Shown one piece after another: positions 11,515 to 23,500 of a DNA stretch of 64,000 nucleotides. The stretch's first letter is position 1, and the number at the start of each line of letters is the position of its first letter. A program made the position numbers and the translations under genes. Under the pieces are notes generated by a model. It was not told where the DNA came from. It was given only the letters and a program-made list of their open reading frames with translations, and did not search any database. The DNA comes from Atherinomorus stipes (taxonomy: Eukaryota > Chordata > Actinopteri > Atheriniformes > Atherinidae), in contig JALJCO010012628.1 of the NCBI GenBank assembly GCA_023101725.1, forward strand, positions 1 through 64,000, written 5' to 3'.

Positions 11515-14500
11515 CTGAGAAAAGAGAGAGGATAGAATGAAGAGCAAAAACTGAACCGGCTCACACTCCCCTGAACTGGTCCAAACTGGTCTTATATCAG
11601 ATAAGACCAGTTTAAAATGGCATAACCTTGTTTTAAACTGGTCTCATCTGGTTTTAAACGGGTCTAATCTGGTTTTAAACTGGTCCAACCTTGTTTGAAA
11701 CTGGTCTTATCTGGTTTTAAACTGGTATAATCTTGTTTTTGGTTTTATCTGGTTTAAAACTGGTCTAATCTTGTTTTAAACTGGTATAATCTTGTTTTTG
11801 AACTGGTTTATCTGGTTTAAAACTGGTTTAATCTTGTTTTTAACTGGTATAATCTTGTTTTTGAACTGGTTTTATCTGGTTTAAAACTGGTCTAATCTTG
11901 TTTTAAACTGGTTTAATTTGGATTAAAGATGTTTTTAAACTGGTTTTATCTGGTTTAAAACTGGTCTAATCTTGTTTAAACTGGTTTCATTTGGATTAAA
12001 ACTGGTCTAATCTGGTCTTAAACTGGTCTAACATTGTTTTCTACTGGTCTAAACTGGTGTAAACTGTTTTGAACGTGACTGACCTTGTTTTGTACAGGTT
12101 TAATTTTATTTCATACTGGTCTAAACTTGTTTTTCTGCTGGTTTAATTTTGTTTTAAAGTGGTCTGAACTGTTTTGAACTGGACTGACCTTGGGCCTTCC
12201 TCCTGTAATAGATGAATCCAGCCAGAGATAAGACCAGACCCAGGATCAGTCCTGAAGCTCCAATGGCAATCTTGTTTCTCTCTGACTCAGGCATGGACGG
12301 GTCTGGGGACACACAGGTGAGAGACAGACGGGTTGAGAGACAGACAGGTGAGAGAGACAGGTGTAGGACAGACAGATGTAGGACAGGTGTTTACCCCAGT
12401 CAGTAATCAGAGGTTCCTTCAGACTGGCGTGTTCCACCTTGCAGGAGATTTTCTCTCCAGACCTGCAACACAAACCAGCATCACTGATATGGAACTGAAA
12501 CACAAACTCTGTAAACCCGGAAAAAACCTATGTAGAACCAGGTAGAACCCAGGTAGAACCCAGGTAGAACCAGGTAGAACCCATGTAGAACCAGGTAGAA
12601 CCCAGGTAGAACCCATGCACCATGATAGAACGGTTCTATCATGCTCTCAGAAGCTGCCACCAGCGGACCCCTAGATCTGGGCAGACCAGGGCCCAGACCA
12701 CAACCATCATGTTGTAGTGCAGGACCCCCACCCACCCCAACAAGAACCCCACCTTTAGCCTCTTTTAAAAGCATCAACAGTCTCTGCAGGTTCTCTGGCA
12801 TAGACCAGGACCTGGTTTTATACTGGTCTAATCTTGTTTTAAACTGGTCCATAGATGGTCCATAGACCAGGACCTGGTTTTATACTGGTCTAATCTTGTT
12901 TTAAACTGGTCCAAAGATGGTCCATAGACCAGGACCTGGTTTTATACTGGTCTAATCTTGTTTTAAACTGGTCCATAGATGGTCCATAGACCAGGACCTG
13001 GTTTTATACTGGTCTAATCTTGTTTTTAAACTGGTCCATAGATGGTCCATAGACCAGGTCCTGGTTTTATACTGGTCTAATGTTGTTTTAAACTGGTCCA
13101 TAGATGGTCCATAGACCAGGACCTGGTTTTATACTGGTCTAATCTTGTTTTAAACTGGTCCATAGATGGTCCATAGACCAGGACCTGGTTTTATACTGGT
13201 CCAATCTTGTTTTAAACTGGTCCATAGATGGTCCATAGACCAGGACCTGGTTTTAAACTGGTCCAATCTTGTTTTAAACTGGTCCATAGACCAGGTCCTG
13301 GTTTTATACTGGTCTAATGTTGTTTTAAACTGGTCCATAGATGGTCCATAGACCAGGACCTGGTTTTATACTGGTCTAATCTTGTTTTAAACTGGTCCAT
13401 AGATGGTCCTTGGACCAGGACCTGGTTTTAAACTGGTCTAATCTTGTTTTAAACTGGTCCATAGATGGTCCATAGACCAGGACCTGGTTTTATACTGGTC
13501 TAATCTTGTTTTAAACTGGTCCATAGATGGTCCATAGACCAGAACCTGGTTTTATACTGGTCTAATCTTGTTTTAAACTGGTCCATAGATGGTCCATAGA
13601 CCTGGACCTGGTTTTATACTGGTCTAATCTTGTCTTAAACTGGTCCATAGATGGTCCAAAGCCCAGGTCCTGGTTTTATACTGGTCTAATCTTGTTTTAC
13701 ACTGGTCCATAGATGGTCCATAGACCAGGTCCTGGTTCTATACTGGTCCAATCTTGTTTTAAACGTGGTCCATAGACCAGGACCTGGTTTTATACTGGTC
13801 TAATCTTGTTTTTAAACTGGTCCATAGATGGTCCATAGACCAGGTCCTGGTTTTATACTGGTCTAATGTTGTTTTAAACTGGTCCATAGATGGTCCATAG
13901 ACCAGGACCTGGTTTTATACTGGTCTAATCTTGTTTTAAACTGGTCCATAGATGGTCCATAGACCAGGACCTGGTTTTATACTGGTCCAATCTTGTTTTA
14001 AACTGGTCCATAGATGGTCCATAGACCAGGACCTGGTTTTAAACTGGTCCAATCTTGTTTTAAACTTGGTCCATAGACCAGGTCCTGGTTTTATACTGGT
14101 CTAATGTTGTTTTAAACTGGTCCATAGATGGTCCTTAGACCAGGACCTGGTTTTAAACTGGTCTAATCTTGTTTTAAACTGGTCCATAGATGGTCCATAG
14201 ACCAGGACCTGGTTTTATACTGGTCTAATCTTGTTTTAAACTGGTCCATAGATGGTCCATAGACCAGGACCTGGTTTTATACTGGTCTAATCTTGTTTTA
14301 AACTGGTCCATAGATGGTCCATAGACCAGGACCATGATGGTGGAATGAAACCTCGCCGGGGGTTTCTGTCCTGACTTTAGGATCAACTGAAAGACCAGTA
14401 CCAGAGGATCTCAGGGTCCACGAGGACTCAAAATTTAGAAGCAGGTCAGATAATAAGAAGTTCCAACACCATGAAGACATTTATAAAACACCAGAAGAAG

Positions 14501-17500
14501 CTTAAAATCAATCTTGAATCGACGAGGGACGGACTCTGGGATGATTTTAAGATGATAAAATCTTTGTGATGTTTCTGATGTGTTGAATAACCCCCCCCCC
14601 CCCAGAGTCTAGAGAACACCCAGGTTTTTCACACTGAGAAGGATTAAAACTCCGTAATTCTGGTAAAATAATCTCCCCTCCTCTTCAGGACGATGATTAA
14701 AACTTTAGTCTTGTCCTGGTTGTAAGAAGTTCTTCCATCCATGACTTTACAGATCTGGGCATGAAAAAGTTCCCCTTTCAGCCGACTGCCAGCCACTTAC
14801 AGTACCAGCGACTTGTCTGCTATTTCAGTCACACAGAGAAACACCTCAGACTCAGACTCAGACTCAGCTTTAATAATCCCGTTGGGATGACCCCTTCAAG
14901 GAAATTGAAGGAGTGTGCCAGGGGAAATGATTTCAGAGCATAAATGAACGCCCGGAACAAGGACGTGTCCACACGCCAAGTTTGGACACCGTGCGTGATG
15001 ACGTATTCGCGGGACAAATCGTTCAGCCAGTGATAGTGCAGTAATGGTGCACTGTTACTGCACCACTTCTGGCAGAAGAAGGAGGAACTTTTTCATGCCC
15101 ACATCTGTATATCTAAGATCCAGTTAAAGGGTGTTAACTGGCTCCAGGTCATCAGGAGACACGGTGATGTAAAGCTGGGTATCATCAGCACAGTGGTGGA
15201 CTTCAGTGTCTCCTGATGACGTCCCCAAGTCAACATGTGCAGTTTAAAAAGTATTGGGCCTAAGATTGAACCCTGGGGAACCCCTAACTTAAAGCAGCTG
15301 CATCAGCTTTTCAAACGTTCCAAAAGTCAAAAACAGGCATTTATAAGCTAAACATGTTCCATCGTTACCATAGAAACTAATCTGGTGTAAATATTAGTTT
15401 TTTTATGCGTCTAATTTCCAACACGGAAGTAAGATGGCTCACTGTCCTGAACCACGGAGCTCTCGACCAATCACATCATGTTTTACGCCCATTTCACGAC
15501 GTCGCCCCGGAAGAGACACTTATTCTGAAGGTAACAGAATTGTTCTTAACACCGGCAGCTCACATGGACGTTTTTTGTAAATATTGATGGATGATCGGAT
15601 TCCGATCGACGGGATAAAACGGAGCAGCCTGTTATGGAGCTGTATGCTCCACCCAGATCTGATATGGAGTTTGAAGTACACGCAGTACCACAGAAGTACC
15701 ACAGAAGTACCACAGAAGTACCACAGAGACCCTGACAAGTAAGTAAATTAGCGAACAAATCAAAGGCTAACAGTTAGCATTGTTGTCTGTCCATGAGGCG
15801 TTTTTATAGCAGAAACTGCGTCAGGTTTCAGGGAACGCAGAAGTAATCCCAGAGAAAAAAACACTTTACTGCCCGACATTCATGAAGTTGTCAGGAGTGA
15901 AGTTCACACACAAAGTTGAGGTTTTTTCTGCTCCTGAAGTTAGAATCCAACCACTTCTGGAGTCGATTCATCCAGAACAACAAATAAACTCCCACGCTGA
16001 ACACAAACACATTTTTACCAACTCTCCGTCCTCTAGAGCTAAAAAAAACTCTTTCCTCCTGAATCTGGATGAAATGTCTGTTAGCTGATGGCTGCTTGTC
16101 TCTGAGGAAATCTTCCTGCAGCTGTTAGTTTCTTCCTCAGAGAGTGTGTATAGGTTCGGATTCTCTAAGAGTTTCTGTTCCACAAAGAGGGCGTCTGGCT
16201 ACGATGCTGCACATGCGAGTTTGTCGCTTCGTGATTGGTGCCACGTTCATACGTAACGGGGTGGATCGTCAGTCGTTTGCAGGGAGGTAGCGCTTGGTTT
16301 AAATATTCATGTAGATTACTCAAATATGCATGAATGAAGAAAACAACAATTTAAATCATTTCTTGATAAGGAAATAACACACTGACATGCTGAAAAGCTC
16401 TTAAAAGTCCATTTTTCATGATAGGGCTCCTTTAATCTGATGAGTTCCTGGGGAGCATGCATCCATATTTCAGCTGTTTCACTCTGTATGTTTTACTTCC
16501 AGCTTCACGGCTAACCAGCACACAGCTCCTGCAGCTGCAGCAGAGTCTGCTTCACCTCAGCAGGGTAACGTGGAGACTTAACGGCCTCCAGGCTGAAGCA
16601 GACAAGTTTAACAGCGGATCAGTGGGAGTTTTAAACGATGTGGAGCAGCTACAGCAGCTAGAAACACTCAGAACTGTTGCTTCAGGAGCAAAAAGACCAG
16701 ACAGAGACGAGGAGAATAACTGGTTACTGAACGCTGCTGTAGGTGCTGCTAATCTCTGCCATGTAAATGCAGCCAGACCAGGTTAGTCCTGACCCGGTTT
16801 CTCCTCTACCTGCTGCAGGCTACAATAAAGCCCACTACACCCAACAGAGCCAGACCATCTGCTGGAAGCAGACACGTCAATGGCTCATGTGCTCTAAGAA
16901 ATAAAGAGTTAGTAAAAAAGGACGGCTCTCTGACTGGCACTGCCATAGATTTTCAACTAATAAGTTCATTACATCACATTTTTGCAAAGGTGTCACTGGA
17001 AGACCTCAAAATCTTAGCAAGTATATTTTTCTAATTTCTAGTCCAAATATCTCATCACACTCAAATCAGACAAAATTACCTAAAGAGAAACATTTCAGTG
17101 AGATAAAGGAACTTGTTTTGAGACAAATGCATCTGATTTCAAGAAACCTTATCAAGAAAATTTCCTGGTTCTATAGGTAATTTTTTTTTTTGCTTAAATC
17201 AAGCAAAACATCTTTTTAAACTTATTTCAAGAGTAGCCTTTTTTGTACGTGACACTCTAGGTGGGACTGGATCTGGTCTTACCTGGGTGTGTACTCCAGG
17301 TGGGACTGGATCTGGTCTTACCTGGGTGTGTACTCCAGGTGGGACTGGATCTGGTCTTACCTGGGTGTATACTCCAGGTGGGACTGGATCTGGTCTGGTC
17401 TTACCTGGGTGTGTTCCCCAGGTGGGACTGGATCTGGTCTTACCTGGGTGTGTACTCCAGGTGGGACTGGATCTGGTCTTACCTGGGTGTATACTCCAGG

Positions 17501-20500
17501 TGGGACTGGATCTAGATCTGGTCTTACCTGGGTGTGTTCCCCAGGTGGGACTGGATCTGGTCTTACCTGGGTGTGTACTCCAGGTGGGACTGGATCTGGT
17601 CTTACCTGGGTGTGTACTCCAGGTGGGACTGGATCTGGTCTTACCTGGGTGTGTACTCCAGGTGGGACTGGATCTGGTCTGGTCTTACCTGGGTGTATAC
17701 TCCAGGTGGGACTGGATCTAGATCTGGTCTTACCTGGGTGTGTTCCCCAGGTGGGACTGGATCTGGTCTTACCTGGGTGTGTACTCCAGGTGGGACTGGA
17801 TCTGGTCTGGTCTTACCTGGGTGTGTACTCCAGGTGGGACTGGATCTAGATCTGGTCTTACCTGGGTGTGTTCCCCAGGTGGGACTGGATCTGGTCTTAC
17901 CTGGGTGTGTACTCCAGGTGGGATTGGATCTGGTCTTACCTGGGTGTGTACTCCAGGTGGGACTGGATCTGGTAGTACCTGGGTGTATACTCCAGGTGGG
18001 ACTGGATCTGGTCTTACCTGGGTGTGTACTCCAGGTGGGACTGGATCTGGTCTTACCTGGGTGTGTACTCCAGGGTGGGACTGGATCTGGTAGTACCTGG
18101 GTGTGTACTCCAGGTGGGACTGGATCTGGTAGTACCTGGGTGTATACTCCAGGTGGGACTGGATCTGGTCTTACCTGGGTGTGTACTCCAGGTGGGACTG
18201 GATCTTGTCTTACCTGGGTGTGTACTCCAGGTGGGACTGGATCTGGTCTAACCTGGGTGTGTACTCCAAGTTGGACTGGATCTGGTCTTACCTGGGTGTG
18301 TACTCCAGGTTGGACTGGATCTGGTCTTACCTGGTGTGTACTCCAGGTGGGACTGGATCTGGTCTTTCCAGGGTGTGTACTCCAGGTGGGACTGGATCTG
18401 GTCTTACCTGGGTGTGTACCCCATGTGGGACTGGATCTGGTCTTACCTGGGTGTGCACTCCAAGTTGGACTGGATCTGGTCTTACCTGGGTGTATACTCC
18501 TGGTGGGACTGGATCTGGTCTTACCTGGGTGTGCACTCCAGGTGGGACTGATCTTGTCTTACCTGGGTGTGTACTCCAGGTGGGACTGGATCTGGTCTTA
18601 CCTGGGTGTGCACTCCAAGTTGGACTGGATCTGGTCTTACCTGGGTGTGTACTCCAGGTGGGACTGGATCTGGTCTTACCTGGGTGTGCACTCCAAGTTG
18701 GACTGGATCTTGTCTTACCTGGGTGTGTACTCCAGGTGGGACTGGATCTGGTCTTACCTGGGTGTGCACTCCAAGTTGGACTGGATCTGGTCTTACCTGG
18801 GTGTGTACTCCAGGTGGGACTGGATCTGGTCTTACCTGGGCGTGTACTCTAAGTGGGACTGGATCTGGTCTTACCTGGGTATGTACTCCAGGTGGGACTG
18901 GATCTGGTCTTACCTGGGTGTGTACTCCAGGTGGGACTGGATCTGGTCTTACCTGGGTGTGTACTCCAGGTGGGACTGGATCTGGTCTTACCTGGGTGTG
19001 TACTCCAGATGGGACTGGATCTGGTCTTACCTGGGTGTGCACTCCAAGTTGGACTGGATCTGGTCTTACCTGGGTGTGTACTCCAGGTGGGACTGGATCT
19101 GGTCTTACCTGGGTGTGCACTCCAGGTGGGACTGGATCTTGTCTTACCTGGGTGTGTACTCCAGATGGGACTGGATCTGGTCTTACCTGGGTGTGCACTC
19201 CAGGTGGGACTGGATCTTGTCTTACCTGGGTGTGTACTCCAGGTGGGACTGGATCTTGTCTTACCTGGGTGTGTACTCCAGGTGGGACTGGATCTGGTCT
19301 GACCTGGGTTTGTACTCCAGGTGGGACTGGATCTGGTCTTACCTGGGTGTGAATCTCCAGGTGGGACTGGATCTGGTCTTACCTGGGTGTGTACTCCAGG
19401 TGGGACTGGATCTGGTCTGACCTGGGTTTGTACTCCAGGTGGGACTGGATCTGGTCTTACCTGGGTGTGTACTCCAGGTGGGACTGGATCTGGTCTTAGC
19501 TGGGTTCACACTCCAGGTGGGACTGGATCTGGTCTTACCTGGGTTTGTACTCCAGGTGGGACTGGGTCTGGTCTTACCTGGGTGTGTACTCCAGGTGGGA
19601 CTGGATCTAGATCTGGTCTTACCTGGGTGTGTACTCCAGGTGGGACTGGATCTGGTCTTACCTGGGTGTGTACTCCAGGTGGGACTGGATCTGGTCTTAC
19701 CTGGGTGTGTACTCCAGGTGGGACTGGATCTGGTCTTACCTGGGTGTGTACTCCAGGTGGGACTGGATCTGGTCTTAACTGGGTGTTTACTCCAGGTGGG
19801 ACTGGATCTGGTCTTACCTCGGTGTGTTCTCCAGGTGGGACTGGATCTGGTCTTACCTGGGTGTGTACTCCAGGTGGGACTGGATCTGGTCTTACCTGGG
19901 TGTATACTCCAGGTGGGACTGGATCTGGTCTTACCTGGGTTGGTACTCCAGGTGGGACTGGATCTGGTCTTACCTGGGTGTGTACTCCAGGTGGGACTGG
20001 ATCTGGTCTTACCTGGGTGTATACTCCAGGTGGGACTGGATCTGGTCTTACCTGGGCGTGTACTCCAGGTGGGACTGGATCTGGTCTTACCTGGGTGTGT
20101 ACTCCAGGTGGGACTGGATCTAGATCTGGTCTTACCTGGGTGTGTACTCCAGGTGGGACTGGATCTGGTCTTACCTGGGTGTGTACTCCAGGTGGGACTG
20201 GATCTGGTCTTACCTGGGTGTGTACTCCAGGTGGGACTGGGTCTGGTCTTACCTGGGTGTGTACTCCAGGTGGGACTGGATCTAGATCTGGTCTTACCTG
20301 GGTGTGTACTCCAGGTGGGACTGGATCTGGTCTTACCTGGGTGTGTACTCCAGGTGGGACTGGATCTGGTCTTACCTGGGTGTGTACTCCAGGTGGGACT
20401 GGATCTGGTCTTACCTGGGTGTTTACCTCCAGGTGGGACTGGATCTGGTCTTACCTCGGTGTGTTCTCCAGGTGGGACTGGATCTGGTCTTACCTGGGTG

Positions 20501-23500
20501 TGTACTCCAGGTGGGACTGGATCTGGTCTTACCTGGGTGTATACACCAGGTGGGACTGGATCTGGTCTTACCTGGGTTGGTACCCAGGTGGGACTGGATC
20601 TGGTCTTACCTGGGTTGGTACTCCAGGTGGGACTGGATCTGGTCTTACCTGGGTGTGTACTCCAGGTGGGACTGGATCTGGTCTTACCTGGGTGTATACT
20701 CCAGGTGGGACTGGATCTGGTCTTACCTGGGCGTGTACTCCAGGTGGGACTGGATCTGGTCTTACCTGGGTGTGTACTCCAGGTGGGACTGGATCTGGTC
20801 TTACCTGGGTGTGTACTCCAGGTGGGACTGGATCTGGTCTTACCTGGGTGTGTTCTCCAGGTGGGACTGGATCTGGTCTTACATGGGTGTGTTCTCCAGG
20901 TGGGACTGGATCTGGTCTTACCTGGGTGTGTACACCAGGTGGGACTGGATCTGGTCTTACCTGGGTTTGTAGTCCAGGTGGGACTGGATCTGGTCTTACC
21001 TGGGTGTGTACTCCAGGTGGGACTGGATCTGGTCTTACCTGGGTGTGTACTCCAGGTGGGACTGGATCTGGTCTTACCTGGGTGTGTACTCCAGGTGGGA
21101 CTGGATCTGGTCTTACCTGGGTTTGTAGTCCAGGTGGGACTGGATCTGGTCTTACCTGGGTGTGTACTCCAGGTGGGACTGGATCTGGTCTTACCTGGGT
21201 GTGTACTCCAGGTGGGACTGGATCTGGTAGTACCAGTCCCCGTCCTCCATCTCATCGGTGGAAGTGACATCAGAGGTGACCTCCTGTCCATCTCTGAGCC
21301 AGGTGACCCGGATGTGTTTGGGGTAGAAGTCGTAGATGCTGCAGACCAGCATGGCAGGATGACGACCAGCAGGGGGCGTGGTGGAGTACAGCCGGACGTA
21401 GGGTTCAGCTGGAACACAGACGAGGGTATTCATCACTATTTCATAGTAGAACTGTACAACATGTTGTTTTAGGGTCACATGGTTGGTACAGGGCGAAGCC
21501 GACACGTAAAGCCTCTGGAGTGTGTTACACCAGAACCGTTTGGTGGTAAAAAGGAACATCCAGACGCTGTTCTAGCAGATAAAAGCTGTTTTATTCTTCC
21601 TTTGACTTCCTCATCAGTAAAACATCATAGAGTGATAGAGTGTTTCTCGCCAAGCGGTCAAACCCAACGTGCCTTTCAGGTAAAACACACACCAATACGC
21701 ACATCACTTCCTGTCTTATAGACTTATAGACTGTCTTATAAACATTGGCTTCTACATACCGGCCCCTGATTGTTAGTCATGATTCTCAGCATTTCTACAA
21801 GTCAAGCAGGGCAAGTTTATCTGTACAGCACATTTCATGTACAGGACGATTCAAAGTGCTTCACATAAAACATTATCAACATTACAGTGGGGGACAGATA
21901 ATAAGAACAAGAAAGTAGAAGCATGACTTACAATTTAAAACATTAAAAATATTTAAGATTAAAAAGAGAGTATATAGAGTCGTGTGGATTTTAACTTTTG
22001 AGTAAATCTCTGAAGATGCAGCTGCGAACAGGAGGGTCTTTAATCTGGATTAAAATAAACTGTTCCAACTGATCTGAGACTTTCTGGGAGTTTGTTCCAG
22101 ACATGTGGAGCATAGAAGCTGAACACAGCAGATCCAGGTCTGGTCCTGATTCTGGAACTGATAAAAGACCGGATCCAGGTCTGGTTCTGACTCTGGAACT
22201 GATAAAAGACCGGATCCAGGTCTGGTTCTGACTCTGGAACTCATAAAAACCGGATCCAGGTCTGGTTTTGACTCTGGAACTGATAAAAAAAAAACGGATC
22301 CAGGTCTGGTTCTGACTCTGGGAACTGATAAAAGACCGGATCCAGGTCTGGTTCTGACTCTGGAACTGGTAAAAAACGGATCCAGGTCTGGTTCTGACTC
22401 TGGGAACTGATAAAAGACCAGATCTAGGTCTGGTTCTGACTCTGGAACTGATAAAAGACCAGATCCAGGTCTGGTTCTGACTCTGGAACTGATAAAAGAC
22501 CGGATCCAGGTCTGGTACTGACTCTGGAACTGATAAAAGACCGGATCCAGGACTGGTTCTGACTCTGGAACTGATCAAAGACCGGATCCAGGTCTGGTTT
22601 TGACTCTGGAACTGATAAAAGACCGGATCCAGGTCTGGTTTTGACTCTGGAACTGATAAAAGACCAGATCCAGGTCTGGTTCTGACACTGGAACTGATAA
22701 AAGACCGGATCCAGGTCTGGTTCTGACTCTGGAACTGATAAAAGACCGGATCCAGGTCTGGTTCTGACTCTGGAACTCATAAAAAACCGGATTCAGGTCT
22801 GGTTTTGACTCTGGAACTGATAAAAAAAACGGATCCAGGTCTGGTTCTGACTCTGGGAACTGATAAAAGACCGGATCCAGGTCTGGTTCTGACTCTGGAA
22901 CTGGTAAAAAAAACGGATCCAGGTCTGGTTCTGACTCTGGGAACTGATAAAAGACCAGATCTAGGTCTGGTTCTGACTCTGGAACTGATAAAAGACCGGA
23001 TCCAGGTCTGGTTCTGACTCTGGAACTGATAAAAGACCGGATCCAGGTCTGGTTCTGACTCTGGAACTCATAAAAAACCGGATCCAGGTCTGGTTTTGAC
23101 TCTGGAACTGATAAAAAACGGATCCAGGTCTGGTTCTGACTCTGGGAACTGATAAAAGACCGGATCCAGGTCTGGTTCTGACTCTGGAACTGGTAAAAAA
23201 AACGGATCCAGGTCTGGTTCTGACTCTGGGAACTGATAAAAGACCAGATCTAGGTCTGGTTCTGACTCTGGAACTGATAAAAGACCAGATCCAGGTCTGG
23301 TTCTGACCCTGGAACTGATAAAAGACCGGATCCAGGTCTGGTACTGACTCTGGAACTGATAAAAGACCGGATCCAGGACTGGTTCTGACTCTGGAACTGA
23401 TCAAAGACCGGATCCAGGTCTGGTTTTGACTCTGGAACTGATAAAAGACCGGATCCAGGTCTGGTTTTGACTCTGGAACTGATAAAAGACCAGATCCAGG

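Noticed and set aside
12246..12503. An 85-codon open frame on the minus strand as a separate gene
   Set aside because: It only overlaps beta exon 4 (SGEKISCKVEH...) and reads into both flanking introns; the exon is annotated instead.
17261..21472. Long open frames in the 39-bp array, for example (THPGKTRSSPTWS)n and (GLDLVLPGCVLQV)n
   Set aside because: 39 bases are 13 codons, so frames stay open by repeat structure. The true exon frame meets TAA in every unit. The only real coding part is the exon 3 sequence at 21195-21408.
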